Source of the DNA: Microbulbifer flavimaris
Lineage (GTDB): Bacteria > Pseudomonadota > Gammaproteobacteria > Pseudomonadales > Cellvibrionaceae
Length of the DNA: 64,000 nt
Assembly (NCBI RefSeq): GCF_001641755.2
Contig: NZ_LRFG02000002.1
Span: 744,001 to 808,000, forward strand
Reading direction: 5' to 3'
In this document: positions 34,025-45,221 of the stretch, piece after piece
Layout of the letters: every line of letters starts with the position of its first letter
Position numbering within the stretch: the first letter of the stretch is position 1
Made by a program: the position numbers and the translations under genes
Notes under the pieces: generated by a model
Told to the model about the DNA's origin: nothing
The model's input: only the letters and a program-made list of their open reading frames with translations
Databases searched by the model: none

Positions 34025-34417
34025 TCAGCTCTTGACCAGGGGCAGGTTCTGGTTAGCCCACTCGCTCATGCCACCCTGCAGGCGGCGCACCTGGAAACCC
34101 TCGCGCTTGAGCAGACGGCCCACGGCACCAGCGTGCTGGCCGAGTTTGTCTGCCACGATCACGGGCTTCTCCTTGTACTTTGCCAGTTCGCCGATACGTC
34201 CGGCCACATCCCCATGGGGAATATGGACAGCATCCACAATGTGTCCGGCACTGAATTCACTGCGGTCCCGCACATCCAGCACCAGGGCACCGTCGACATT
34301 GATCAGTCGTGTTACCTCGTGCACGGAAGCCGGTGTGCCGGCCCGGTGGCGCTCGGAGAACGCAAATACATAAAGCAAAAGCACCAGCAAGCTGACCAGC
34401 AGCCACTGTTCGCTCAT
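34025..34417 (-). CDS. Membrane-anchored rhodanese-like protein, YibN type
   Basis: This protein of about 130 residues has one N-terminal membrane helix (WLLVSLLVLLLYVFAF) and a rhodanese domain (ALVLDVRDRSEFSAGHI; GGMSEWANQNLPLVKS at the end). In active sulfurtransferases the loop after PVIV holds a catalytic Cys; here it reads ADKLGQHAGA and has none, so it is probably non-catalytic. The ATG at 34417 is assumed, although no clear ribosome site is seen and an upstream GTG six codons earlier would add VDFFVF. The position, upstream of grxC and secB and divergent from gpmI, matches the enteric yibN gene. Confidence 0.8.
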   Translation of the reverse strand: MSEQWLLVSLLVLLLYVFAFSERHRAGTPASVHEVTRLINVDGALVLDVRDRSEFSAGHIVDAVHIPHGDVAGRIGELAKYKEKPVIVADKLGQHAGAVGRLLKREGFQVRRLQGGMSEWANQNLPLVKS

Positions 34418-34627
34418 AAAGACGAAAAAGTCCACTCCGCCCCCAACTCTCTCTGTTGTTGTTTTACCGCAGCCCCATGCCGCGGTGCGGCGGCAGTATA
34501 CACGATTGTGGCGAATTATTAACCAGAGATAGCGTGTCCCACCGGTCGGGCTGCACCTGACCGGGGCCACGGAATCAGGTTAAAATCCGCGTCCGCTTCC
34601 CATTCACCGGCACAGGACCCCTCGAAC

Positions 34628-36177
<1,550 letters not shown>

Positions 36178-36181
<4 letters not shown>

Positions 36182-37320
36182 GAACCGTTACCGCAACCCT
36201 CTTATCACTGCTCCTGCTTTTGGCCTGGCCGGCCCTGGCCCAGGAAAGCACCGACGCGGAACAGCAGGCGCGCCTTAAGGAAATCAAGGAACGCATTGCC
36301 ACCCTGCAGGAAGAGCTCAATGAGGTGCGCAGCGAGCGCGACCAGCTGCTCAAGGACCTGGAGGAGAACGAAAAGGATATTTCCGAGCTGCACCAGCGCA
36401 TCGATCGCATCAAGAACGATATGCGCAGCCGCACCGACAAGCTCAAGGAACTGAAAGAGGAGCAGCAGCAGCTGGAAGAATCGCGGCGAAGTATGCAGCG
36501 GCGGGTCGAGCAGGAAGTCGCCGCCGCATATCGACTAGGGAAACAGGAGCAGATCAAGCTGCTCCTGAACCAGCAAGACCCGCAGACCATCGCCCGCCAG
36601 CTCCGCTACCACGAATACTTCCTCCAAGAACGCACCCGCGTCATCGACGACTACCTCTCCACCCTGTCCTCGCTACAGACGGTCTCCTCCAGCATCCAGC
36701 ATGAACGGGACACCCTCGATGCCGAGCGCCAGCGGCTGCAGTCCCGGGAACGGGAGCTGGTCAGTGCCCAGCGGGCCCGCCAGAAAACCCTGGACCGACT
36801 GGCCGCACGCCTCGCGGACAAGAGCGGCGAACTGAAGCAGCTGAACGGCGACCGCACCCGCCTGCAGCGGCTGGTGGATGAAGTCGGGCGGGCCATCGCC
36901 GCACTGGTGAGCCCACAGGACCAACAACCGTTTGCCAGGCAGCGCGGCCGCATGAGCTGGCCGGCCAAGGGACGGCGGGCCAATGCATTCGGACAGCGTC
37001 GCGCCAATGGCATCACCTGGAAGGGCGTCAGTATTCGCGCCAGCGCCGGGGAACCTGTGCGCGCCATCCACCGCGGCCGTGTGGTGTTTTCCGATTATCT
37101 GCGCGGCCAGGGCATGCTGATGATCCTCGACCACGGTGATGGCTATATGAGCCTTTACGCCCACAACCAGTCCCTCACCCGCAGTATCGGCGAGTGGGTC
37201 GAGCGCGGCGATATGATCGCGCGGACCGGTAACAGCGGCGGTATCGAGCACACCGGTGTCTACTTTGAAATCCGCCATCGCGGCAAACCGCAGGACCCCA
37301 CCATCTGGTGCCGCGGCTGA
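36178..37320 (+). CDS. envC: Murein hydrolase activator EnvC
   Basis: EnvC activates amidases during septal peptidoglycan splitting. It has a cleaved signal peptide ([15 protein letters not shown]), long coiled coils between residues about 25 and 240 rich in Glu/Lys/Gln heptads, and a C-terminal LytM (M23-like) domain beginning near [22 protein letters not shown]. The LytM domain is degenerate: the usual His-x3-Asp and HxH zinc ligands are not all present (LYAHNQSLT keeps one His), which fits a regulatory rather than enzymatic role. The 380-residue length matches the family. Confidence 0.93.
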
Positions 37321-37439
37321 AGCAAAGGCTTCCGGCAGACCGGCCACCGTTGGCCTGCGCGCCAACTTGAAAACCTGCAGGAGACCCCGGGTCTACACTT
37401 TGGCAAAGAAGCGTAGAAATAAGGCCGAGGTCTCCACCT

Positions 37440-38789
37440 ATGTTCACTCCCAAAGCGCTGACTACACTCATCGGCGCCGCCGCCCTGACCGCTCTGCCCC
37501 TGATGGGGCTCAGCGAAGTGGATCCCACCGAGAACCTGGTGCCTAACGCCAGCTCCCGCCTGCCGCTGGAAGACCTGCGCAGTTTTGCCAAGGTTTTCGA
37601 ACAGATCCGCCAGGGCTACATCGAAGAGGTGGACGACAGCACCCTGCTGGAGTATGCCATCAAGGGCATGCTGCAGGGGTTGGATCCACATTCCTCCTAC
37701 CTGGACCGGGAATCCTTTGACGACCTGCAGGCCAATACCACCGGCGAGTTTGCCGGCCTCGGTATCGAGGTGGGGATCGAGAACAACCACATCACCGTGG
37801 TGACCCCCATGGACGACACCCCAGCCGCCCGCGCGGGGCTGAAGGCCGGGGATATCATCCTGCGCCTGTCCGGCAAATCCATGCGGGGCGTCAGCCTCGA
37901 TGAGGCCGTCGAGCGCATGCGCGGCCCCAAGGGCAGCACCGTCACCCTCACCATCGCCCGCAAGGGCTACAAGGAGCCCTTCGAGGTCACCCTCAAGCGG
38001 GATACCGTGCGCGTTCGCAGTGTGCGCGGCCGTATGCTCGATGATGGCTATGGCTACGTGCGTATCAGCCAGTTCCAGCTCGGCACCGGCGAAGACGTGG
38101 TGAAGGCGGTCAATAAACTGCAGGACAAGGGTGCGCTGAAAGGGCTGATCATCGACCTGCGCAACAACCCTGGTGGCGTACTGCAATCCTCCGTGGAAGT
38201 GGTCGACGCCTTCCTGGAAGAGGGATTGGTGGTCTACACCGAGGGGCGCACAGAGTCCTCCCAGCTCAGCTATTCCGCCGAGCCCGGTGATATCACCTCG
38301 GGGGCACCGATCGTGGTACTGATCAATGACGGCTCCGCCTCCGCTGCAGAGATCGTCGCCGGAGCGCTACAGGATCACCGCCGTGCCGTGGTGATGGGCA
38401 CCGACAGCTTCGGCAAGGGCTCGGTACAGACCGTCATCCCCATCAACAGCGACCGCGCCATCAAGCTGACCACCGCCCTTTACTACACACCCAATGGGCG
38501 CTCGATCCAGGCCCAGGGGATCACACCGGATATCCTGGTAGAGCGGGTCAAGATCACCCGCCTGGAAGGACCGGCCCGCACCACCGAGGCGGATCTGGCC
38601 GGTCACCTGGGCAATGGCAATGGCGGTGAGGAGCGCAACGCGGAGGATCGCAAGAAAGCAAAAGCAGGGCGTGAAGACTGGCTGGATCGCGATAACCAGA
38701 TCTTCGAGGCACTCAATGTCTTGAAAGGCCTCAACCTCTACGCCGGTCGCGACCGCCAGCTGCGCGAGCGCGTGGCCCGCGCCGACTGA
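37440..38789 (+). CDS. C-terminal processing protease (S41A)
   Basis: This 449-residue periplasmic serine protease of the CtpA/Prc group has a signal peptide, a PDZ domain (FAGLGIEVGIENNHITVVTP through GDIILRLSGKSMRGVSL, residues about 105-170) and a catalytic core with the Ser in NDGSASAAEIVAGAL and the Lys in MGTDSFGKGSVQT. A charged, Lys/Glu-rich C-terminal region follows. It is 119 bases after envC on the same strand and often accompanies envC, suggesting a role in cell-wall enzyme control. A hairpin without a T run lies after the stop. Confidence 0.9.
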   Translation: MFTPKALTTLIGAAALTALPLMGLSEVDPTENLVPNASSRLPLEDLRSFAKVFEQIRQGYIEEVDDSTLLEYAIKGMLQGLDPHSSYLDRESFDDLQANTTGEFAGLGIEVGIENNHITVVTPMDDTPAARAGLKAGDIILRLSGKSMRGVSLDEAVERMRGPKGSTVTLTIARKGYKEPFEVTLKRDTVRVRSVRGRMLDDGYGYVRISQFQLGTGEDVVKAVNKLQDKGALKGLIIDLRNNPGGVLQSSVEVVDAFLEEGLVVYTEGRTESSQLSYSAEPGDITSGAPIVVLINDGSASAAEIVAGALQDHRRAVVMGTDSFGKGSVQTVIPINSDRAIKLTTALYYTPNGRSIQAQGITPDILVERVKITRLEGPARTTEADLAGHLGNGNGGEERNAEDRKKAKAGREDWLDRDNQIFEALNVLKGLNLYAGRDRQLRERVARAD

Positions 38790-38806
38790 CTCGCGGATTT
38801 GCAACC

Positions 38807-38829
38807 AGCGCCGGCGCGGCTCCGGCGCT
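38807..38829 (+). terminator. Hairpin after the S41 protease gene
   Basis: AGCGCCGG / CCGGCGCT forms a perfect eight-base stem with a seven-base loop, 17 bases after the stop. There is no T run, so termination is uncertain. Confidence 0.45.
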
Positions 38830-38920
38830 CAAGCTGAAAAGGGAGCCTTCAGGCCCTCAGCTGTGAGAGAACACCGGGCTCTCAGCCGTATCGAGGTAAC
38901 CTTCGCGACAGGACGTCGCG

Positions 38921-39235
38921 ATGCTGCGGACAGGGATGTATATGGAGCAGTACCGCAAGGGCGAGCAGGGGCGCCCGATCCCCCCGCGTTCCGACCGTTT
39001 CTACAAAGTCGGTGATGACTGGTATTTCCAGGTACGGGGCGGCACCTGCTTTGGACCCTACCCGTGCCGGGCATCAGCCGACCAGGCCGTGCGGCTCTAC
39101 TTTGGACTGCCTCTGGAAGACGGTTCGCGCGGCTCCTCTTCCAGCCCAACCAAACAGAACCCCGCCAAAGGCGCCAATGTTCACCCTTTTGGCAGTCGAC
39201 GTGCGCATCGCTGGCGCAGAGAGCAGAGACGCTGA
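38921..39235 (+). CDS. Small conserved-looking protein of unknown function
   Basis: This 104-residue product has a compact N-terminal domain: GRPIPPRSDRFYKVGDDWYFQVRGG, then CFGPYPCRASADQAVRLYFG. This resembles short uncharacterised gammaproteobacterial proteins (possibly the DUF6316 group, from memory). The C-terminal third is Ser/Lys/Arg-rich and looks disordered. Starts at 38921 (AGGA eight bases upstream) and 38942 are both possible. It is not part of an evident operon and is convergent with hisF. Confidence 0.6.
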   Translation: MLRTGMYMEQYRKGEQGRPIPPRSDRFYKVGDDWYFQVRGGTCFGPYPCRASADQAVRLYFGLPLEDGSRGSSSSPTKQNPAKGANVHPFGSRRAHRWRREQRR

Positions 39236-39321
39236 CTCCCTGTCACGAGAGAAAAGCGCTGCAGTGAGCCCGGTGATCGCCTCCTGCTTGGCGCTTTACC
39301 TTTCTCCTGGAGCTACAAGCG

Positions 39322-40083
39322 TTACACCCGCATCTCGATACCGGCGCCCTGCATATATTGTTTGGCTTCGGCAATGGAGTATTCACCGAAGTGGAAGATG
39401 CTGGCCGCCAGTACGGCATCGGCACCACCCTCAAGCACACCGTCCGCCAAATGCTGCAAATTCCCCACACCGCCGGAGGCAATCACCGGCACCGGTACCG
39501 CGTCAGAAATCGCGCGGGTCAGGGCCAGGTCGAAGCCGTTCTTGGTGCCGTCCCGATCCATGCTGGTCAGCAGGATTTCTCCCGCGCCCAGGTTGGACAT
39601 TTTTTTCGCCCATTCCACTGCGTCGATGCCAGTGGGCTTGCGACCACCGTGGGTGAAGATCTCCCACTTGCCCTCTGCGACCTGCTTGGCATCAATGGCG
39701 ACGACGATGCACTGGCTACCGAAACGCTCCGCAGCCTCGCGCACGAAATCGGGATTTTTCACCGCGGCGGAATTGATCGCGGTCTTGTCGGCACCGGCGT
39801 TTAACAGGTTGCGGATATCCTGCAGAGTGCGCACCCCGCCACCGACTGTCAGTGGAATAAATACCTGCGAGGCCATCTGTTCGACGGTGTGCAGGGTGGT
39901 ATCCCGGTCTTCATGGGTGGCGGTGATATCGAGGAAGGTAATTTCATCCGCACCTGCCTCGTTGTAGCGCCGGGCGATTTCCACCGGATCACCGGCATCG
40001 CGGATGTCGACAAAGTTCACGCCTTTGACCACGCGGCCGGCGTCGACGTCGAGACAGGGAATAATGCGTTTGGCGAGGGCCAT
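39322..40083 (-). CDS. hisF: Imidazole glycerol phosphate synthase, cyclase subunit
   Basis: HisF forms the cyclase half of IGP synthase, using ammonia delivered by HisH. The TIM-barrel signatures are complete: [69 protein letters not shown] and [14 protein letters not shown]. Catalytic Asp residues lie in CLDVD and [12 protein letters not shown]. It is the last gene of the minus-strand run hisB-hisH-hisA-hisF, but is separated from hisA by 209 bases that hold a large hairpin element. Confidence 0.97.
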   Translation of the reverse strand: MALAKRIIPCLDVDAGRVVKGVNFVDIRDAGDPVEIARRYNEAGADEITFLDITATHEDRDTTLHTVEQMASQVFIPLTVGGGVRTLQDIRNLLNAGADKTAINSAAVKNPDFVREAAERFGSQCIVVAIDAKQVAEGKWEIFTHGGRKPTGIDAVEWAKKMSNLGAGEILLTSMDRDGTKNGFDLALTRAISDAVPVPVIASGGVGNLQHLADGVLEGGADAVLAASIFHFGEYSIAEAKQYMQGAGIEMRV

Positions 40084-40155
40084 AATATTTAATTTATCTG
40101 GGTTGTTTCAGGTTTGCGGCTCAGCCCGTATAGAGGGCCCAGGGGCGTCGGCGCA

Positions 40156-40247
40156 CCGGGATAGGCATTTTGAAAACGTATGAATACATCCCTGTAGCTC
40201 CGTCGGTAACATCCCTGTTACCGACGATTTCCAAATGCCTATCCCGG
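40156..40247. repeat. Nested-hairpin element between hisA and hisF
   Basis: Three hairpins are nested in 92 bases. The outer arms are a perfect 15-base inverted repeat (CCGGGATAGGCATTT at 40156-40170 and its complement at 40233-40247). Inside lie a perfect 11-base stem (CGTCGGTAACA, 40201-40211 with 40216-40226) and a short stem TACA/TGTA (40185-40196). Both inner hairpins share the same four-base loop TCCC. The element could be a non-autonomous mobile unit or a structured RNA in the his transcript. Confidence 0.8.
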
Positions 40248-40292
40248 CACTCCAACTTAAAATCCAGGTTTTGCACACGCTGGAAGTAATAT

Positions 40293-41024
40293 TTATTTCT
40301 TCCAGCTATCACACAGCTTCTGCGATTCTGCGAGGTCCAGCTTGTCCTCGTAAATCGCCCGGCCGGTAATCGCGCCGTAAATATCCCCGGCCTCCAGTAG
40401 CTGCTCGATATCGGCGATGCAGCTGACGCCGCCGGAAGCGATGATGGGGATCTGCACTGCGCGCGCCATCTCCTGCGTCGCCGGGATATTCACACCCTGC
40501 ATCATGCCGTCGCGGGCGATGTCGGTGTAAACGATAGCGCTCACACCGCAGTCTTCGAAGCGCTTGGCCAGTTCTGTAGCCTGCTGGTCGGAGACTTCCG
40601 CCCAGCCCTCGGTGGCCACCAGGCCATCCTTCGCATCGAGGCCGACGATGATGTGGCCTTCGAATTCGCGGCAGGCTTCTTTCACCAGATCCGGGTTCTT
40701 CACCGCGGCGGTACCGATAATGGCCCAGGTAACCCCGGCATCCAGGTAGCGCTCGATGGTGGGCAGGTCGCGGATACCGCCGCCGATCTGCACCGGCAGC
40801 TCTGGGAACTCCTTTGCGATAGCGGTTACGGCTTCACCATTAACCGGGTTGCCGGCAAAGGCTCCGTTCAGGTCCACCAGGTGCAGGCGTCGGGCACCCT
40901 GGTCGACCCAGTGGCGAGCGGTGGCCAGTGGATCGTCGGAAAACACGGTGGCATCTTCCATTTCGCCCTGGCGCAGGCGCACGCACTGGCCGTCCTTCAA
41001 ATCGATGGCAGGAATTACAATCAT
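40293..41024 (-). CDS. hisA: ProFAR isomerase
   Basis: HisA isomerises ProFAR to PRFAR in histidine biosynthesis. The TIM-barrel protein shows the usual [19 protein letters not shown] start with the first catalytic Asp, [36 protein letters not shown], and [14 protein letters not shown] with the second catalytic Asp, then [16 protein letters not shown]. The 243-residue length is standard. It lies between hisH and the hairpin element before hisF. Confidence 0.97.
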   Translation of the reverse strand: MIVIPAIDLKDGQCVRLRQGEMEDATVFSDDPLATARHWVDQGARRLHLVDLNGAFAGNPVNGEAVTAIAKEFPELPVQIGGGIRDLPTIERYLDAGVTWAIIGTAAVKNPDLVKEACREFEGHIIVGLDAKDGLVATEGWAEVSDQQATELAKRFEDCGVSAIVYTDIARDGMMQGVNIPATQEMARAVQIPIIASGGVSCIADIEQLLEAGDIYGAITGRAIYEDKLDLAESQKLCDSWKK

Positions 41025-41069
41025 GGTTCGGTCTTACTGTCGGCGTTGGTGTTGAGGGCGCAACCGCGA

Positions 41070-41714
41070 TCAGGCGCGGCCGTCCCAGGCGACGAAATTC
41101 TTCAGCAGCTGCAGGCCGGCGTCGGCACTCTTTTCCGGATGGAACTGGGTGGCGAATACATTCTCCCGCGCGACCGCGGCAGCCAGGGAAACGCCGTACT
41201 CGGTTTCTCCCGCGAGGGACTCATTGCCTTCTGCCGGCACGTAATAGCTGTGCACAAAGTAAAAGCGGCTGCCGTCGGCGATACCATTCCAGAGCGGGTG
41301 GTCGCGCCTCTGCCACACCTGGTTCCAGCCCATGTGAGGGACCTTTAAACGCTCGCCGTCGCTCTTCAGATCATTGCCGAAGAACTGCACCGGCTGCGGG
41401 AAGAGTCCCAGGCAGTCGACTCCCGCGTTCTCTTCACTGCGGCGCATCATGATTTGCATGCCCACACAGATACCCAGCACCGGCAGGCCCGCGTCGATGG
41501 CGCCGCGCAACAGGGGCTCGAAACCGGCCTCGGTAAAACCGGCCATGCAGTCGCGAATCGCCCCGACGCCGGGCACCAGCAGGCGGTCGGCACCTTCCGC
41601 CTCGGCGGGGGAAGTCGCCAGGATCACCTGGTCAGCGGGGGCAACTTTCTGCAGGGCGCTGGCAACCGAATGCAGGTTGCCCATACCGTAATCCAGTACC
41701 GCGATACGCTGCAT
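41070..41714 (-). CDS. hisH: IGP synthase, glutamine amidotransferase subunit
   Basis: HisH hydrolyses glutamine to feed ammonia to HisF. It is a class I amidotransferase: the nucleophile Cys is in PVLGICVGMQIMM (about residue 83) and the His/Glu pair is in ATQFHPEKSADAG near the C-terminus. The family block VLDYGMGNLHSVASAL opens the protein. The gene is only three bases downstream of hisB. Confidence 0.97.
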   Translation of the reverse strand: MQRIAVLDYGMGNLHSVASALQKVAPADQVILATSPAEAEGADRLLVPGVGAIRDCMAGFTEAGFEPLLRGAIDAGLPVLGICVGMQIMMRRSEENAGVDCLGLFPQPVQFFGNDLKSDGERLKVPHMGWNQVWQRRDHPLWNGIADGSRFYFVHSYYVPAEGNESLAGETEYGVSLAAAVARENVFATQFHPEKSADAGLQLLKNFVAWDGRA

Positions 41715-41717
41715 AAC

Positions 41718-42305
41718 TCAGAGCACCCCTTTGGTAGAGGGCATGGTGCCCGCCATGCGGGGATCCGGGGTCAGGGCCATGCGCAGAGCCCGCCCGAACG
41801 CCTTGAACACGGTTTCCACCTGGTGGTGGGCGTTGTGACCCTTCAGGCAGTCGATATGCAGGGTTACCAGGGCGTGGTTCACGAAGCCCTGGAAGAATTC
41901 GTAGAAGAGCTCGGTGTCGAAGTTGCCGATGCGCTTCTGGGTAAAGGGCACGTCCATGACCAAGCCCGGGCGGCCGGAGAAGTCGATCACCACCCGCGAC
42001 AGGGCCTCGTCCAGGGGCACATAGCTGTGGCCATAGCGGGTCATGCCCTTTTTGTCCCCCACTGCCTCGGTAATCGCCTTGCCGAGGGTGATGCCGATGT
42101 CTTCAACGGTGTGGTGGTCATCGATATGCACATCGCCCTTGCAGGTGATGTCCAGGTCGATCATGCCGTGGCGGGCAATCTGGTCGAGCATGTGCTCGAG
42201 GAAGGGTACGCCGGTGTCGAACTTGCCGCGCCCCTCGCCGTCCAGGTTCAGGCTGACCTTGATTTGGGTTTCTAGGGTGTCGCGGTTGACGCTGGCCTTG
42301 CGCAT
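41718..42305 (-). CDS. hisB: Imidazoleglycerol-phosphate dehydratase
   Basis: HisB removes water from IGP to give imidazole acetol phosphate. This is the monofunctional form (about 195 residues) without the phosphatase domain. Manganese-binding His clusters are seen in [18 protein letters not shown] and [15 protein letters not shown], repeated in [24 protein letters not shown]. The start is the ATG of [10 protein letters not shown], after GGACGAGG; a longer frame is unlikely. It is the first gene of the his run here. Confidence 0.96.
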   Translation of the reverse strand: MRKASVNRDTLETQIKVSLNLDGEGRGKFDTGVPFLEHMLDQIARHGMIDLDITCKGDVHIDDHHTVEDIGITLGKAITEAVGDKKGMTRYGHSYVPLDEALSRVVIDFSGRPGLVMDVPFTQKRIGNFDTELFYEFFQGFVNHALVTLHIDCLKGHNAHHQVETVFKAFGRALRMALTPDPRMAGTMPSTKGVL

Positions 42306-42433
42306 AGGGACCTCGTCCTTTCTTTGCTGCAATGAGACAGAAGGCGCGGATTATAGGATCAAATGGCGCCGCTGTGCGCGGATAGTGACAGATGAAACTT
42401 GATTCGGCGCCGCCAGCCCATATGATACGCACC

Positions 42434-42724
42434 ATGATCACTCAATTCCGCCAACAGTCCCGGCTCTGGGCCTCCCTGTTCGTGCTGCTAGCCATGCTCG
42501 CAGCGCAACCGGTATTGGCGGAACACGTGCACTTCGTGGATACCTCCCACGAGCTCTGCGACATCTGCTCCAACCAGATGCCCGCCGCCCCAGGCAGCGA
42601 GTACCAGGCCTTCGTGCCCTCTGGCAGCTATTTGTACGTCGCCCAGGCAGCCCCGGTTCCCCGCGACTGTCAGCCCGAGCGCCAGAACGCCCGCGGTCCC
42701 CCCGCCTACCTGTCCCAACACTGA
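42434..42724 (+). CDS. Small secreted Cys/His protein beside the zinc receptor
   Basis: This product of about 96 residues has a signal peptide (ASLFVLLAMLAAQPVLA) followed by HVHFVDTSHELCDICSNQM, which contains three His and two Cys spaced like a metal-binding cluster. The C-terminus is Pro-rich. Similar short proteins accompany metal-uptake receptors in other bacteria, but the family is not certain. Three in-frame ATGs exist (42392, 42422, 42434); 42434 gives the most usual signal peptide. It lies 85 bases upstream of the ZnuD-like receptor and probably shares its regulation. No clear Zur box was found. Confidence 0.65.
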   Translation: MITQFRQQSRLWASLFVLLAMLAAQPVLAEHVHFVDTSHELCDICSNQMPAAPGSEYQAFVPSGSYLYVAQAAPVPRDCQPERQNARGPPAYLSQH

Positions 42725-42809
42725 TAACAACCCCTTATCCGTATTTTCGGCGCTCCGCCCCTGCGTGATCGCAGGCCGTGGGTTGCGCCCTGTGACAGGT
42801 ATAAAAATC

Positions 42810-45008
42810 GTGAACAAGACCAGCAAACTGGCCCTGGCAATTGCCGGCGCCCTGACTGTACCCGCATCTGTAACTTTTGCCGCCGGTGAGCGACTGGAAG
42901 AAGTCAATGTGACCGTCTCCCCGCTGGAGAAGCCCGTCGACGCCGTGGCGGCGCCAGTGTCCGTGCTCTCCGGTGAAGCCCTGCGTGAGGCCGCCTCCGC
43001 TACCCTCGGTGACACCCTCAAGGGTGAACTCGGCGTAGCCAATGCCTCCTTCGGCAGTGGCGTTGGCCTGCCGGTCATCCGCGGCCAGAGTGCCAACCGG
43101 GTGAAGATCCTCAGTGACAACATGGACACTGCCGATGCCTCCAACACCAGCGCCGACCATGCCGTCGCCATCGAGCCGCTACTGGCCCAGCGCATCGAGA
43201 TCCTGCGCGGCCCCGCCACCCTGCGTTACGGCAGCGGTGCTATCGGCGGCGTGGTGAATGTCATCGACGGACGCATCCCGACCAGCATTCCCGAGCAGAC
43301 CGAGGGCGCCCTCGAAATGCGCCACAACAGTGGCAACGACCAGGATGCAGGCGTTTTCCGCCTCAACGGCGGAGCCGGCCAGCTGGCCTGGTATGTGGAC
43401 GGCGTATACCGGGAGAACGACGACACCCGGATTCCCGGTCTGGCGATCCTCGAGCACGAGGGTGAGCACGGTGAAGAGCACGCAGGCGAAGAACTCGCCG
43501 GCGAGGAACACGGGCACGAAGAGGAATTCAACACCGACGGTTTCGTCGGCAATACCAGTGCCCGCGCCCACAGCTACAGCGGTGGCGTGTCCTGGATTGG
43601 TGAGCAGGGCTACGTTGGCCTGTCCGTGAACCGCCTGGAAAACAACTACGGTATTCCCCTCGGCACCCACGAGCACCACCATGAAGAGGAGCACGCGGGT
43701 GAGGAGCTCGCCGGTGAGGAACATGGCGGGGAGCACGGTGAAGAGGGCGAGGAGAGCGTGCGCATCGACCTGGCACAGACCCGCTATGACATGAAGGGCG
43801 AGCGCCGCCTGAACGACGAATACTGGGACAAGCTCAGCTTCCGCCTCGGTTACAACGACTACGAGCACGTTGAGCTCGAAGAAGGCGAGCCGGGTACCCG
43901 CTTCACCAACGAAGCCTGGGAGAGCCGCGTCGAGCTGACCCACGACGCCGGTGGCGAGTGGCGCGGCGCCTACGGCCTGCAGTTGTCCGACAAAGACTTC
44001 GCCGCCGTTGGCGACGAGGCCTTTATCCAGCCCAGCAACACCCGCGCCGCTGGCCTGTTCGCCATGAAGGAGCGTGCCTGGGGCGACTGGCATCTGGATA
44101 TGGGTGGCCGCGTAGAGCGCGTCGAAGTGGACCCGGAATTTGCTGACAGCCGTGACTTCAACCTGCTCGGCCTCAGCTCCTCGCTGCAATACTTCCTCGC
44201 CGAGCACCAGCACGTCAGCCTCGGCCTGACCGGCGCCGAGCGTGCACCGGTTGCGGAAGAGCTGTTCGCGGAAGGTGCCCACCTGGCGGAGGCACGCTTT
44301 ATCGAGGGCGACGCGGATCTCGACAAGGAGCAATCCTTCAACCTGGAGCTTGGCTACCACCACCACAACGAGGAAGCCAGCGGCTGGCACGCGGCGCGCT
44401 TTGAAGCCAACCTGTTCTACAACCATGTAGCGGATTACATTTACGCCGCCAACACCGGTGAGGAGAACCTGGAAGAAGAGCTGCCCATCTACGCCTACAA
44501 CAACCGTGATACGGTGTTCTACGGCGCCGAAGCCTCCCTGCGCTTCCCCTTCGCCGGCGGCCACTATGTGGAACTGTTCGGTGACAGCGTGCGCGCCAGC
44601 TTTACCAGCGATCTCGCGCTTCATCACGAGGAGCACGAAGAGGCGGAGCACGAGCACGCCCATGAGGAAGGCGAGGGCCGCGAGTACAGCACCGACGTGC
44701 CGCGCATGCCGCCGCTGCGGGTTGGCCTGGCCTTTGGTGGCGACTACGCCCAGTGGAACTGGGAACTGCGCACCACCAAAGCCTCAGAGCAGGAGCGCGC
44801 CGGCGCCTTTGAGGAGGCCACCGACGGCTACACCCGCATGGACCTGACCGCGCGTTACAACGTCAAGGTTGGCACCAGCGACGCCGTCCTCTTCGCCAGC
44901 GCCCGCAACCTGCTGGACGAGGAAATCCGCAACTCCACCTCCCTGCTGCGCGATTTCGCGCCGGAAATGGGTCGCAGCGTCGAAGCCGGCGTCCGCTTCC
45001 TGTTCTGA
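42810..45008 (+). CDS. ZnuD-like TonB-dependent zinc receptor
   Basis: This outer-membrane receptor of about 732 residues has a signal peptide, a TonB box region (RLEEVNVTVSP), a plug domain (LGVANASFGSGVGLPVIRGQ; RIEILRGPATLRYGSGAIGGVVNV) and a barrel ending in Phe (RFLF). Its loops contain very His/Glu-rich segments, as in the zinc receptor ZnuD. Two of them share the unit EEHAGEELAGEEHG (about residues 220-240 and 295-315), and a third lies near residue 620. The GTG at 42810 is chosen as start, after AGGT. It follows a small Cys/His-rich secreted protein. Confidence 0.85.
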   Translation: MNKTSKLALAIAGALTVPASVTFAAGERLEEVNVTVSPLEKPVDAVAAPVSVLSGEALREAASATLGDTLKGELGVANASFGSGVGLPVIRGQSANRVKILSDNMDTADASNTSADHAVAIEPLLAQRIEILRGPATLRYGSGAIGGVVNVIDGRIPTSIPEQTEGALEMRHNSGNDQDAGVFRLNGGAGQLAWYVDGVYRENDDTRIPGLAILEHEGEHGEEHAGEELAGEEHGHEEEFNTDGFVGNTSARAHSYSGGVSWIGEQGYVGLSVNRLENNYGIPLGTHEHHHEEEHAGEELAGEEHGGEHGEEGEESVRIDLAQTRYDMKGERRLNDEYWDKLSFRLGYNDYEHVELEEGEPGTRFTNEAWESRVELTHDAGGEWRGAYGLQLSDKDFAAVGDEAFIQPSNTRAAGLFAMKERAWGDWHLDMGGRVERVEVDPEFADSRDFNLLGLSSSLQYFLAEHQHVSLGLTGAERAPVAEELFAEGAHLAEARFIEGDADLDKEQSFNLELGYHHHNEEASGWHAARFEANLFYNHVADYIYAANTGEENLEEELPIYAYNNRDTVFYGAEASLRFPFAGGHYVELFGDSVRASFTSDLALHHEEHEEAEHEHAHEEGEGREYSTDVPRMPPLRVGLAFGGDYAQWNWELRTTKASEQERAGAFEEATDGYTRMDLTARYNVKVGTSDAVLFASARNLLDEEIRNSTSLLRDFAPEMGRSVEAGVRFLF

Positions 45009-45031
45009 TCCCGAGGATTTTTTCCTCTCTG

Positions 45032-45063
45032 ACGGCCCCCGTGTATCGGCACGGGGGCCGTTT
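45032..45063 (+). terminator. Terminator after the zinc receptor
   Basis: A perfect 12-base stem ACGGCCCCCGTG / CACGGGGGCCGT with loop TATCGG is followed by a short T run, 24 bases after the receptor stop. Confidence 0.88.
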
Positions 45064-45221
45064 CTCCTACAATACCCTCGAAATAACACCGATAATTGCG
45101 GCGATCGCCCGTGGATTGAGGGAACACCTACCCCCACCTGGCGTCTCAGTAGACTGACTGAGAGTCGCAAGCTGACGCACCCGCGTCACCGACCATCAAA
45201 AACATAGGGATTTGCTGCTTC

